NCBI GenBank assembly: GCA_002085375.1
Contig: NATP01000007.1
Coordinates: 1-32,600 of the forward strand
Direction of reading: 5' to 3'
Length of the DNA stretch: 32,600 nucleotides
Origin: a candidate division Zixibacteria bacterium 4484_95
Lineage (GTDB): Bacteria; Zixibacteria; MSB-5A5; UBA10806; 4484-95
Shown here: positions 1 to 7,117 of the stretch, one piece after another
How positions within the stretch are numbered: position 1 is the first letter of the stretch
How the letters are laid out: each line of letters begins with the position of its first letter
Notes under the pieces: model-generated
Database searches by the model: none
What the model saw: only the letters and a program-made list of their open reading frames with translations
What the model was told of the DNA's origin: nothing
Made by a program: the position numbers and the translations under genes

Positions 1-2
1 CC

Positions 3-56
3 CTTGTCTGGCCAGCAGTGTTGATGTATAAGGTGCTTGAGCTGATGGGAATGTAG
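3..56 (+). CDS. possible C-terminal tail of a gene cut by the left edge
   Basis: Reading frame 3 is open from the window edge to a TAG at 54-56 and gives LVWPAVLMYKVLELMGM. The hydrophobic run looks like the end of a membrane protein. The other two + frames stop within 30 bases. Seventeen residues are too few to assign a family, and chance is a real alternative. Confidence 0.25.
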   Translation, partial: LVWPAVLMYKVLELMGM

Positions 57-83
57 ACAAGTTATTGGAGGATGTGAGGGAAT

Positions 84-113
84 GATGTAGGTCGGATTCC
101 GCAGAAACCCGAC
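84..113. repeat. short imperfect inverted repeat (GATGTA plus hairpin), copy 1
   Basis: After GATGTA (84-89), the left arm GTCGGATT (91-98) pairs imperfectly with AAACCCGAC (105-113), with one mismatch in the outer seven bases. A related element with GATGTA, GGGTTT, AAACCC and GACCCG lies at 612-640. Together they look like a small dispersed hairpin family. Neither is followed by a T-tract, so they are poor terminators. Confidence 0.3.
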
Positions 114-139
114 AAAATGAATACAAAATAATCAAACAC

Positions 140-574
140 ATGACCTACCAAATCCGCCAACTTAATATAAACGACCACGAAGAGCTATTACAGCTCTGGC
201 AACGTTGTGAACTATCCCACCGGCCTAAAGGGCGGGATTCATATGAGAAGATGGCAAAAGAGTTCAAGCGCCACGAGACCTGTATCCTGGGCATGTTCGA
301 TGACGATAAAATGATTGGCTCGGTTATCGGAAGCTCTGATGGTCGCAAGGGATGGATAAATCGGTTGGCGATAGATCCGGATTACCGTGGTCAGGGATTG
401 GCCGGTAAATTGATAGAAGAATGTGAGGATTTCCTGCATAATCTCGGGATTAAGGTGATAGCAGCACTTATTGAGGGTGACAACGATCCATCGTTTAGGG
501 CTTTTAAAAAAGCAGGATACATATTTGCCGATAATATCGCTTATTGCTCCAAACGCACCTCGCCTGAGGATTGA
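140..574 (+). CDS. GNAT family N-acetyltransferase
   Basis: A 144-residue protein the size of a single GNAT domain, which transfers an acetyl group from acetyl-CoA to an amine. The acetyl-CoA pyrophosphate loop is visible as RGQGLAGKLI at about residues 83-92, preceded by the strand INRLAIDPDY. The late region GDNDPSFRAFKKAGY is the usual C-terminal GNAT segment. No signal peptide or membrane segment is seen, so it should be cytosolic. The ATG at 140 has no clear Shine-Dalgarno sequence, but no better in-frame start exists and the N-terminus YQIRQLNINDHEEL is a normal GNAT beginning. The substrate cannot be predicted; RimI-like or small-molecule acetylation are both possible. It stands alone, because the next gene has its own promoter immediately after this stop codon. 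Confidence 0.85.
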   Translation: MTYQIRQLNINDHEELLQLWQRCELSHRPKGRDSYEKMAKEFKRHETCILGMFDDDKMIGSVIGSSDGRKGWINRLAIDPDYRGQGLAGKLIEECEDFLHNLGIKVIAALIEGDNDPSFRAFKKAGYIFADNIAYCSKRTSPED

Positions 575-576
575 TG

Positions 577-604
577 TTGATATAATTATTAATATTTATA
601 TAAT
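577..604 (+). promoter_or_regulatory. sigma70-type promoter for the cupin gene
   Basis: TTGATA (577-582) and TATAAT (599-604) are separated by 16 bases, starting two bases after the upstream stop codon. Transcription would begin near 611 and give a leader of about 80 bases. Both hexamers are close to consensus, but the surrounding sequence is very AT-rich, which raises the chance of accidental matches. Confidence 0.5.
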
Positions 605-611
605 AATATAT

Positions 612-640
612 GATGTACCGGGTTTTTAAACCCTGACCCG
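612..640. repeat. inverted repeat in the cupin leader (GATGTA plus hairpin), copy 2
   Basis: GGGTTT (620-625) pairs with AAACCC (628-633). The alternative pairing CGGGT (619-623) with ACCCG (636-640) is mutually exclusive with it. It shares GATGTA and the GGGTTT/AAACCC core with the element at 84-113. It lies in the presumed 5' leader of the cupin gene. I do not recognise a riboswitch here. Confidence 0.3.
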
Positions 641-692
641 TAAAAATAAACAATCGATTGAATCGATGTACGTAAAACAAAAAGGATGATTT

Positions 693-1046
693 ATGAGGAA
701 ACCCGATGAAAATCTTAAAAGCATAAATATAAAGACTCCACTTATTGTTAACCTGCCTGATGAATATACAGAGCACTTTGAGATTTTAAATAAATCTCAG
801 ACCGCCACCATGCGATCCGGCCTGGTAACACTTCAACCCGGCCAAGATGTCGGCTCACATAACACCGAAAACTACGAGGAGCTTATAATTGTGCTTGAGG
901 GTAATGGAGAATTGAAAACAGATAGTATCGGTAGAAGGAAGATTTCAAAACAACAGGTAGCATTCAATCCTCCACATACACAACATAATGTTTATAACAC
1001 TGGTTCAAAGCCACTGCGTTATATTTATATAGTAGCTAAGGTTTAG
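693..1046 (+). CDS. cupin-domain protein
   Basis: A 117-residue single-domain cupin. The first cupin motif is visible around residues 53-72 (GSHNTENYEELIIVLEG, with His and two Glu in place), and the second as PHTQHNVYNTG near residues 95-105 with the late His. These residues normally hold a divalent metal in a small beta-barrel. Such proteins are sugar isomerases, dioxygenases or ligand sensors, and the sequence does not decide between them. The ATG at 693 follows AAGGATGATTT, a fair ribosome site. No signal peptide is present. It sits 67 bases ahead of a thioredoxin gene on the same strand, so the two may share a transcript. Confidence 0.85.
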   Translation: MRKPDENLKSINIKTPLIVNLPDEYTEHFEILNKSQTATMRSGLVTLQPGQDVGSHNTENYEELIIVLEGNGELKTDSIGRRKISKQQVAFNPPHTQHNVYNTGSKPLRYIYIVAKV

Positions 1047-1113
1047 TAACTGTACGAAATATTAAAACACTTTAATCTTAGCCAGTCAAACTTAATAACG
1101 GAGATAAAAAATT

Positions 1114-1461
1114 ATGGGACTTTTTAAAAATCTGTTTAACAGACCTCCAAAACCAGGGAAACCTCGCCCGGTTACCGATGAAACCTTCGAGCAAGAGGTT
1201 TTAGCCTCTGATATTCCAGCCGTGGTCGATTTCTGGTCTCTTCGATGCCCACCCTGTCAGGTCATGGGAGGTCTATTAGATGAAATTGGGGTGAACATAT
1301 TCAAAATGAACGTTGATCAGAACCCAAGAACCGCCATGCAATACCAGATACATAGTATTCCCACAGTCATTTTATTCCGCAAGGGGAAAACTGTGGACCG
1401 GATAGTAGGACTTTTACCACTGAACCCTTTAAGACGAAAAATTGAAAAACTCGCTCAATAA
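1114..1461 (+). CDS. thioredoxin-fold protein with CPPC active site
   Basis: A 115-residue thioredoxin-like protein. The active site reads WSLRCPPCQVMGG at about residues 41-53, with CPPC instead of the classical WCGPC. The cis-proline loop SIPTVILFRKG follows at about residues 85-95. The stretch between the active-site helix and the next strand is shorter than in E. coli thioredoxin (LLDEIGVNIFKMNVDQNP). A basic, proline-rich N-terminal tail (about 20 residues) precedes the fold. No signal peptide is seen, so it should act in the cytoplasm on disulfides. The ATG follows an ACGGAG ribosome site. It lies between the cupin and aldo/keto reductase genes on the same strand. CPPC often changes redox potential relative to CGPC, so the in vivo partner may differ from that of housekeeping thioredoxin. 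Confidence 0.88.
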   Translation: MGLFKNLFNRPPKPGKPRPVTDETFEQEVLASDIPAVVDFWSLRCPPCQVMGGLLDEIGVNIFKMNVDQNPRTAMQYQIHSIPTVILFRKGKTVDRIVGLLPLNPLRRKIEKLAQ

Positions 1462-1514
1462 TACAATAATCGTAAAGCATTCAATGGAACCCGTCCGGGT
1501 ACTGAATTAACCAG

Positions 1515-2339
1515 ATGGAGCAGGATTTTACATATACAACACTTGGCCGAACCGGTCTTAAAGCGTTTCGGCTTGGGCTTTCTGCCACCTACCGTCCTGG
1601 CAAGAAGGCGATTTATAAAGCTATCGATGAGGGAATTAATTTTTTCTTCTGGTTTGGTTTTGATACGCAGATGACCAAAGTGTTAAAAGATGTAATAAAA
1701 AATCACCGAGAGGATTTCATTATAACTACCGGCTCATATAACCTGCTCATAGGCCATCCAAATCTACGAAAAACACTCGAGAAAAGGCTTCGCAAACTCA
1801 AAACTGACTATATCGATATATTCTATCACCTTGGCGTTCTAAAGGAGGGTGATTTTAACGAGAGTATATTGGAGGAGTTTCAACGTTTCCGTGAAGAGGG
1901 CAAAATCCGTTTTTATGGTATCTCTACACATAATCGAAAATTTGCCGGACAGCTTGCTCAAAAAGGTGAGCCTGACGTTATCATGATGCGTTACAATGCT
2001 GCGCATCGTGGCGCTGAACAGGACATATTCCCCTATCTTAAATATTCAAACTCCGGTATTGTCAGCTACACTGCCACCCGCTGGAGATATCTTTTAAGAC
2101 AACCGAAGGGATGGCCCAAAGATGGACGGATACCCAATGCGGGTATGTGTTATCGTTTTGTACTTTCCAATCCTTATATTCATGTTTGCCTAACAGCCCC
2201 CACCAACATAAAACAGCTAACAGAGAACATCTCCGCCATCCGTGAAGGCCCTCTCAAAGAAGATGATATGGAGTTTATGTATGAATTCGGCGATGCTGTA
2301 TACAATGCTTCTAAAAAAGGTCTCGGCAGAATATTCTAA
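1515..2339 (+). CDS. aldo/keto reductase-like protein, catalytic tetrad not recognisable
   Basis: A 274-residue protein with the overall pattern of the aldo/keto reductase (TIM-barrel) family: opening TTLGRTGLKAFRLGL, the strand-helix GINFFFWFGFD, the strand KTDYIDIFYHLGV at about residues 97-109, and the FYGISTHN strand near residue 135. The usual catalytic Asp and Tyr (FDTA..YG) are replaced by FFWFGFD, and the usual TK after strand 3 reads TTGSYN. A His is present (FYHLG) but one position off the normal register. I recall a subfamily of short AKR-like proteins with the RYNAAHRGAEQDIFP motif, also present here near residue 156, that shares these changes. It may bind a nucleotide or act through other residues. 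The ATG at 1515 has no evident ribosome site. Confidence 0.8.
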   Translation: MEQDFTYTTLGRTGLKAFRLGLSATYRPGKKAIYKAIDEGINFFFWFGFDTQMTKVLKDVIKNHREDFIITTGSYNLLIGHPNLRKTLEKRLRKLKTDYIDIFYHLGVLKEGDFNESILEEFQRFREEGKIRFYGISTHNRKFAGQLAQKGEPDVIMMRYNAAHRGAEQDIFPYLKYSNSGIVSYTATRWRYLLRQPKGWPKDGRIPNAGMCYRFVLSNPYIHVCLTAPTNIKQLTENISAIREGPLKEDDMEFMYEFGDAVYNASKKGLGRIF

Positions 2340-2477
2340 AATCAATCTAAATGTCGATTCCTCAATTGCTATATAGATATTATTTAAATCTGATTTTCTA
2401 GTTATCTTGTTTATTATAATTTAAGGCTAAGATACTTTTTAGAAATCGCTTTCTTACCGAAGTGGATCATTTAGGAT

Positions 2478-3209
2478 TCAAGGGCTTTGCGAACGAATCA
2501 GGATAAGTTTTTTCCCTTTATGTTTAATCTCAAATTTTTTTGCAAACGACTGCCTAATGCGAGTCAGGGTTACTTTCACACTTCCAGTGCTGGAATCGAT
2601 AAGCGAGGCAAACCAGCAAAAATCTTTACGCTTCTCTGGATTTTCAAGCCAGTTAATAGCAATTTTGCGTTTCTTTTCACCGCGAAACTCTCTTTTGGCA
2701 AATAACACAAGTTCATCAAGTATAATTCGAGCCTGGTGCTGTGTATTTTCCCTGGAGTACTCCTGACCACAATATTCATCACCGGCACTTTTAAAAATTG
2801 CCGGTATAACACAATTGCCAGGGTCAAGCTCTTCAAATGATTCCGCAACCTTATAATTATTGAAATTCCATCGCCTTTTTACCTCGGCAAATATCTTGGT
2901 AAGCTCACTGTCTATGTTTTTTTGAATTGCCTTTAAAAGTTCCGGTCCTCCTGGTGTTGAGGTAAACCTTCCTATCAGATTAAAAATCCCATATTCCAAA
3001 TCTTCTAAAAGACCATCATCAAGCTTCTTCCCATCAGCTGCAAAGACCTTAGCCCCTAATTCCTTCAGGAATGTTCTTAAAGATGTAAGCGAGGCTCTAT
3101 TGCCCTGGCAAAACTCCTTAATACATATGACAAAGCTATCACCCTGTTGCTCAAGCCAGCTATGTATCCTCGATCTAATCTTATCCTCTAAAGGCAAGGT
3201 CTTTTCCAT
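2478..3209 (-). CDS. uncharacterised protein with sigma-region-4-like C-terminal helix-turn-helix
   Basis: A 243-residue soluble protein that I cannot assign to a named family. The N-terminal two thirds are mostly helical with mixed charge. The C-terminal part, about residues 188-230, contains AINWLENPEKRKDFCWFASL followed by DSSTGSVKVTLTRIRQSF. This resembles the DNA-recognition helix-turn-helix of sigma factor region 4 (small residue, SxGSVKxxLxRxRxxL). No sigma region 2 is visible, so I do not call it a sigma factor. Start: the ATG at 3209 follows AGGGAGGTAATC, a strong ribosome site. It is the last gene of a three-gene leftward cluster, 30 bases after the membrane peptide gene. It converges with the aldo/keto reductase gene over an AT-rich spacer with no clear terminator. 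Confidence 0.7.
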   Translation of the reverse strand: MEKTLPLEDKIRSRIHSWLEQQGDSFVICIKEFCQGNRASLTSLRTFLKELGAKVFAADGKKLDDGLLEDLEYGIFNLIGRFTSTPGGPELLKAIQKNIDSELTKIFAEVKRRWNFNNYKVAESFEELDPGNCVIPAIFKSAGDEYCGQEYSRENTQHQARIILDELVLFAKREFRGEKKRKIAINWLENPEKRKDFCWFASLIDSSTGSVKVTLTRIRQSFAKKFEIKHKGKKLILIRSQSP

Positions 3210-3239
3210 GATTACCTCCCTGTCATTAATAAGGTATAT

Positions 3240-3458
3240 TTAACCGCCTTGCCTTGGATTAAATGAGATATCTATTTCTCTATCTTTTTGATATTTTACA
3301 CCACCGCCAATTCTTTCAATGTTCCTGTCATCTCCCACTTCCCCTATGCCCGTATTAACAACATCCTTAGTAGGACAATAAGGTTGTAAGGATTGGAATG
3401 AAAACGTGGCGAAAAGCCCAATAATCAATCCCACAATTATTATCTTTAATGCATCCAT
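3240..3458 (-). CDS. small single-pass membrane or exported protein
   Basis: A 72-residue protein. Residues 5-24 form one hydrophobic segment (ALKIIIVGLIIGLFATFSFQ), either a signal anchor or an uncleaved signal peptide. The remaining polar tail of about 48 residues contains a single Cys and ends NPRQGG. No homology is recognised. The start is well supported by AGGAGG eight bases upstream of the ATG at 3458. It lies between the TPR-like gene (63 bases upstream) and the helix-turn-helix gene (30 bases downstream) on the same strand, so co-expression is likely. It could anchor or signal for the cluster; that is inference from position only. Confidence 0.6.
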   Translation of the reverse strand: MDALKIIIVGLIIGLFATFSFQSLQPYCPTKDVVNTGIGEVGDDRNIERIGGGVKYQKDREIDISFNPRQGG

Positions 3459-3521
3459 AGTCTTTTACCTCCTCTTAAAAAATAAAAATGCCTTTTTATC
3501 TATTCAAGCCTCTTATTAACT

Positions 3522-4241
3522 TTATTGTTCCTCTATTTTTGATAAAACCTTTTCTTTATATGGAGCATATTCCCTAAGATTACTTAATGACTCATCTTTT
3601 TTTAAGAACGTTACTATGTCATCCCTCTCCAGCCAATCAGGATAATTATTAAGAATCTTATCAATCCATTTTTGTGCTTCTTCAAGCTCACCTCTTCGAG
3701 CATACCAACCAGCCAGATTGCACATTGGAAATATTTCTTTCTTATCAATAAAATGCGCAACCAGATACATTGCTTTACTGAATTCGTCATGCCCTTCATT
3801 GTGAGCAATAAGACCCATATTACCTATGGCGACCATCGTATAATATGCATTATTTTTCTCTACAGCAATCTCCATAAGTATACTACCAAACTTTTTTGCC
3901 TTTTCATAACTACCAAACGGCTTATCCAACATATCTAAAGCCATTTGTAAATTTAAAAACATCAGTTCCTTCGGATGCTTATCTAATTCCTCTTCAAGAC
4001 GTTTCCGGGCTTCCTCAAGGCGCTCTTCATTTATTAATTTACTTATCTCTTTGCCCACCTTCTCTGCATATGGTGAATCCTTAGCTTCTTTTCTCTCCTT
4101 TTGGTCTGAAAGCTGAATATCGATAGTGCGCTGGGCTAACTCAACCCGAAGGGCTCTTACTCTTTCATCAAGCACATCAGACGCATTTTTATTATATTTT
4201 TTCCTAATATTAGAGTTAAAGTTCTTTCTTGTTTGAGACAT
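3522..4241 (-). CDS. TPR-like helical repeat protein
   Basis: A 239-residue soluble, almost wholly helical protein. Residues 1-65 are basic and charged, probably a coiled region. From about residue 68 the sequence runs in helix pairs: ISKLINEERLEEARKRLEEE, HPKELMFLNLQMALDMLD, a pair around AYYTMVAIGNMGLIAHNEGH, and finally CNLAGWYARRGELEEAQKWI. The last fits the tetratricopeptide consensus (W, G, Y, A spacing). TPR arrays mediate protein-protein contact, so it is likely a scaffold or adaptor. First gene of the leftward three-gene cluster; its ATG follows AGAGGAAAGTAT. A 474-base AT-rich intergenic region separates it from the divergent secreted-protein gene. The partner protein is unknown. 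Confidence 0.7.
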   Translation of the reverse strand: MSQTRKNFNSNIRKKYNKNASDVLDERVRALRVELAQRTIDIQLSDQKERKEAKDSPYAEKVGKEISKLINEERLEEARKRLEEELDKHPKELMFLNLQMALDMLDKPFGSYEKAKKFGSILMEIAVEKNNAYYTMVAIGNMGLIAHNEGHDEFSKAMYLVAHFIDKKEIFPMCNLAGWYARRGELEEAQKWIDKILNNYPDWLERDDIVTFLKKDESLSNLREYAPYKEKVLSKIEEQ

Positions 4242-4344
4242 ATACTTTCCTCTATTAAAGCATAAAAGTTAACACTTTTTCAGCCTTTTTCTCGAATTTC
4301 ATAAAACCTTTCCCTCTACACAAGAATTCACCACATTAAACATT

Positions 4345-4482
4345 TCATATAATTGCCTTATCAACCCGATTCTGATGAAACTCAAACTCCAGAACGACAG
4401 GATTCAGTGAGATTATGAAAAAATTCTTTTCAAAGGTTGTAGAGCCTCAATCCGTATCTTAAGACATCAGCACCAATCCTTT
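4345..4482. other. island of distinct composition inside the 4242-4715 intergenic region
   Basis: The 4242-4715 gap is strongly AT-rich, but about 4370-4480 is clearly less so. On the minus strand this segment reads open for about 33 codons, ending at 4345-4347 and containing SLNPVVLEFEFHQNR. An adjacent frame reads IGADVLRYGLRLYNL then stop. No start codon with a ribosome site is present. It may be a gene relic or a copy of a dispersed repeat. The rest of the gap holds no recognisable gene. Confidence 0.3.
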
Positions 4483-4778
4483 TATTTATTATATTGCAAA
4501 AAAGGTATAAAAACAAGCATAAAAATTAATTATTTTCTAAAAAGTAAAATTTATATTTAACCACCTCATAACAAATTATGACATAAAATCCATTAAAATA
4601 ATTTTTAAACATGAAGATCTGTTAACATAAAGTCTATTGTGAATGTAAAAATGAATAAACGCAAAAATACTCTAAAAATTCATGTTATGCTTAAAACAAT
4701 AACAAGGAGGTTGATATGGAAAAAATAACTTACAACTGTAAATTCCAACACAACGGACCAAATTATAAGGAGTTTAAA

Positions 4779-6794
4779 ATGGCGAGAAAGATTTTAAGTT
4801 ACATCATAATAATTGCTGTTCTTTCTACAGCCAGTTTGGAGGCTGAGACTATAAAATCAATGCCCATGCAAAATCATATGATTTTAACCGGTGCAGAGAC
4901 TTATCCTCATGCTTCAGGTTACCCACTCAACCCCGGTGTTATTACGCAGTCTCCTGGCATAATCATTGGTACAACCTGGTATGACTATCAGACCAATGGT
5001 TCCACCGGTAACCGGATCGCCTTGACCGATAGCAACACCATTTACGTTTCCTGGATGAATGCCTATACCTGGCCAACGCCCCCTCGACATGTTTTTCATA
5101 ACTATCGTGATGCTAACGGTAATTGGAACTTTGATATGGGCTTGAAAGTCGATGAACGCCCTGATAATTCAGCCTCCGCTGGTTACACAACTCTTGATAT
5201 CTATCAGGGTTACCGTGGGGCTATCGATTACCATTACAGCACTGCTACATCCTATATAACTAGGCTGGCAGTTGACAATGCCGATTATCCCGGTTGGGGA
5301 TATTTCCAACGCTATAACGTTTATGTCGGTGCTATATGGCCCTACATAGCCATTGACAGGAACAACAGGATTCACATAGTGATAACTGAACCTGCCGATA
5401 ACGCAGAAGACCCGCATCAGGTATTTTATGTCCGGTCAGCTGACGGTGGTGAAACATGGACAACAGGAGTAATAGTCGACACACTTATGACTATAAGCAC
5501 AGTCATAGACGCTTCACCAGTATCGGACAAGGTAATCATCGCTTATACTCATCCTACTGATTATGAAACTCAGTGGCATAATGATATTATGTATATCCTT
5601 TCCGAGGATGGGATAAGTTGGGATTTTCGCTATGGCAAGGTAAACATTACTAATTATCTCCAGGATAATGACTCGCTCTGGGCTTATACCGATATGGATG
5701 TCATCTTCGATTACAACGACAATTTCCATCTTATCTGGAATGCCCAAACTATAGACTCTGATGGCTACATACAATGGAATACCCGTCTGTTCCACTACAA
5801 CAGTGCAACCGAGGAGATAAACCTGATACATATGTGGCCCCTTGAAGATGTCTGGATCGTTGGATGTGATTGTGGTGCCTGGAATCGACCTATATGTAAA
5901 ATGAATATGGGTGTCCAGGAAGGCACCAATATTCTATTTACCACCTGGACTCAATTCGACACCACTGATTGCTCACAGGGTGGTTATGCCAACGGTGAAT
6001 TATATATGTCATACACCTCAGATGGAATAAGCTGGGAAGAGCCTGTAAATCTTACCAATTCCCATACTGATGATTGTTTTCCTGAAGAATGCGATAGCGA
6101 CCACTGGTCATCTTTAGCTGATGTTGCCCATGAAAATCTCCACATAATGTATATCAACGATAAGGATGCCGGCGGTATTCCTCAAACCGAAGGCGCGCCT
6201 ACTGAAAGTCCGGTGATGTATTTAGAAATACCAGCCCTTTATGAAGAAGGTGGTGCAATTGTGGGCATTGTTACTACCAACGAGAATACACCAATCGAGG
6301 GAGCATTCGTTAGGGTCTTACTAGATGGAAATCAAATAGAAACAGACTCCACCGGCACTAACGGCAGGTATGGTTTCTTCTGTCTTTCTGAAGATAGTTA
6401 TACTCTTGAGGTTACAAAAACCGGTTATATACCAGCATTAGTCGAGAATGTCGAGGTGACAAACTATTGGACTAAAATTCTTGATATTGATCTTGTATCT
6501 ACCGGTGTCGATGAGGAGACAGCTCTTCCAGAAAGATTCAACCTTGGCCAGAACTATCCTAATCCCTTTAATGAAAAAACGACTATCTCGTTTGAGTTAA
6601 AAATACCCTCACAGGTGTTGCTCGAAGTATTCGATATTACCGGTGCCAAAATAATAACCCTCGTTGATGAATATATGCCCGCTGGTTCTCACTTAGTCAC
6701 ATGGGAGGCTTGTGATTTTGCCTCAGGTGTTTACTACTACAGGTTGAAGGCAAGCGATTATTCCGATGTAAAACAGGCAGTGTTGCTTAAATAA
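4779..6794 (+). CDS. secreted beta-propeller-like protein with type IX-style C-terminal sorting domain
   Basis: About 671 residues from ATG 4779, chosen because it opens a textbook signal peptide (MARKILSYIIIIAVLSTAS, cleavage probable near LEA-ET) and has AAGGAG six bases upstream. An in-frame ATG at 4716 also has a strong AAGGAGG and would add 21 polar residues before the signal. The central part holds repeated sialidase/BNR-like Asp-box turns (SADGGETW, SEDGISWDF, TSDGISWEEP). Next comes a carboxypeptidase-regulatory-like sandwich (GIVTTNENTPIEGAFVRV to about GYIPALVE). The last 85 or so residues form a sorting domain beginning LPERFNLGQNYPNPFN and ending GVYYYRLKASDYSDVKQAVLLK in two adjoining parts. 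Such domains route cargo through the type IX system to the surface. No catalytic residues are recognised, so I do not call it a sialidase. Confidence 0.85.
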   Translation: MARKILSYIIIIAVLSTASLEAETIKSMPMQNHMILTGAETYPHASGYPLNPGVITQSPGIIIGTTWYDYQTNGSTGNRIALTDSNTIYVSWMNAYTWPTPPRHVFHNYRDANGNWNFDMGLKVDERPDNSASAGYTTLDIYQGYRGAIDYHYSTATSYITRLAVDNADYPGWGYFQRYNVYVGAIWPYIAIDRNNRIHIVITEPADNAEDPHQVFYVRSADGGETWTTGVIVDTLMTISTVIDASPVSDKVIIAYTHPTDYETQWHNDIMYILSEDGISWDFRYGKVNITNYLQDNDSLWAYTDMDVIFDYNDNFHLIWNAQTIDSDGYIQWNTRLFHYNSATEEINLIHMWPLEDVWIVGCDCGAWNRPICKMNMGVQEGTNILFTTWTQFDTTDCSQGGYANGELYMSYTSDGISWEEPVNLTNSHTDDCFPEECDSDHWSSLADVAHENLHIMYINDKDAGGIPQTEGAPTESPVMYLEIPALYEEGGAIVGIVTTNENTPIEGAFVRVLLDGNQIETDSTGTNGRYGFFCLSEDSYTLEVTKTGYIPALVENVEVTNYWTKILDIDLVSTGVDEETALPERFNLGQNYPNPFNEKTTISFELKIPSQVLLEVFDITGAKIITLVDEYMPAGSHLVTWEACDFASGVYYYRLKASDYSDVKQAVLLK

Positions 6795-6812
6795 AAGGGG
6801 GATATATAAAAA

Positions 6813-6843
6813 GGGCTCCCGTATTAAGAGATAGCGGGAGCCC
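6813..6843. terminator. intrinsic terminator serving the leftward pilus operon, and perhaps the convergent gene
   Basis: A perfect 9-bp stem, GGGCTCCCG (6813-6821) with CGGGAGCCC (6835-6843), and a 13-base loop. On the minus strand the stem is followed by TTTTT (complement of 6808-6812), the classical arrangement for ending the pilus transcript. On the plus strand no T-run follows, so it would end the secreted-protein transcript only weakly. Confidence 0.75.
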
Positions 6844-6851
6844 GATGTATA

Positions 6852-6968
6852 TTAAATTCTAACACCCCTGATAAAATAATAAACATAGAGATTATCAATC
6901 TCTTCAAATGAGTTATATCCATTCCAAGAAAGTGTAAAATCTAAAACCACTTTGTTCAGATCCCTGTA
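6852..6968 (-). pseudogene. possible relic of a type IX-style sorting domain
   Basis: Between the hairpin and pilQ, a 38-codon minus-strand open stretch ends at TAA 6852-6854. It contains LDFTLSWNGYNSFEE and NLYVYYFIRG. This resembles the end of type IX-like sorting domains, where a WNG turn is followed by a GVYFYRL strand. A stop codon lies immediately upstream and there is no start signal. It could be the eroded 3' end of a lost secreted-protein gene, or chance. The rest of 6795-7117 holds nothing recognised apart from the hairpin. Confidence 0.3.
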
Positions 6969-7117
6969 TTAAGGGAATAATATTATTTGGTGATTGCATA
7001 ATGCTAACTTAAAGTAATACTTGATATGAATCATATAACATGCTCATTATCAATATAACAATCGTTATTCAGGGGTTATTTTCCTTAAGTGTTAATTTTT
7101 AAATAAAAGAAGAGGAC

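Noticed and set aside
612-692. Riboswitch in the cupin leader
   Set aside because: Only two simple alternative hairpins are visible, with no conserved aptamer core that I can recognise.
2478-3209. Sigma factor call for the helix-turn-helix protein
   Set aside because: Only a region-4-like helix-turn-helix is visible; a region 2 for -10 recognition is absent.
4779-6794. Sialidase call based on Asp-box turns
   Set aside because: Asp-box-like turns occur in many propellers. I see no arginine triad or other sialidase active-site pattern.
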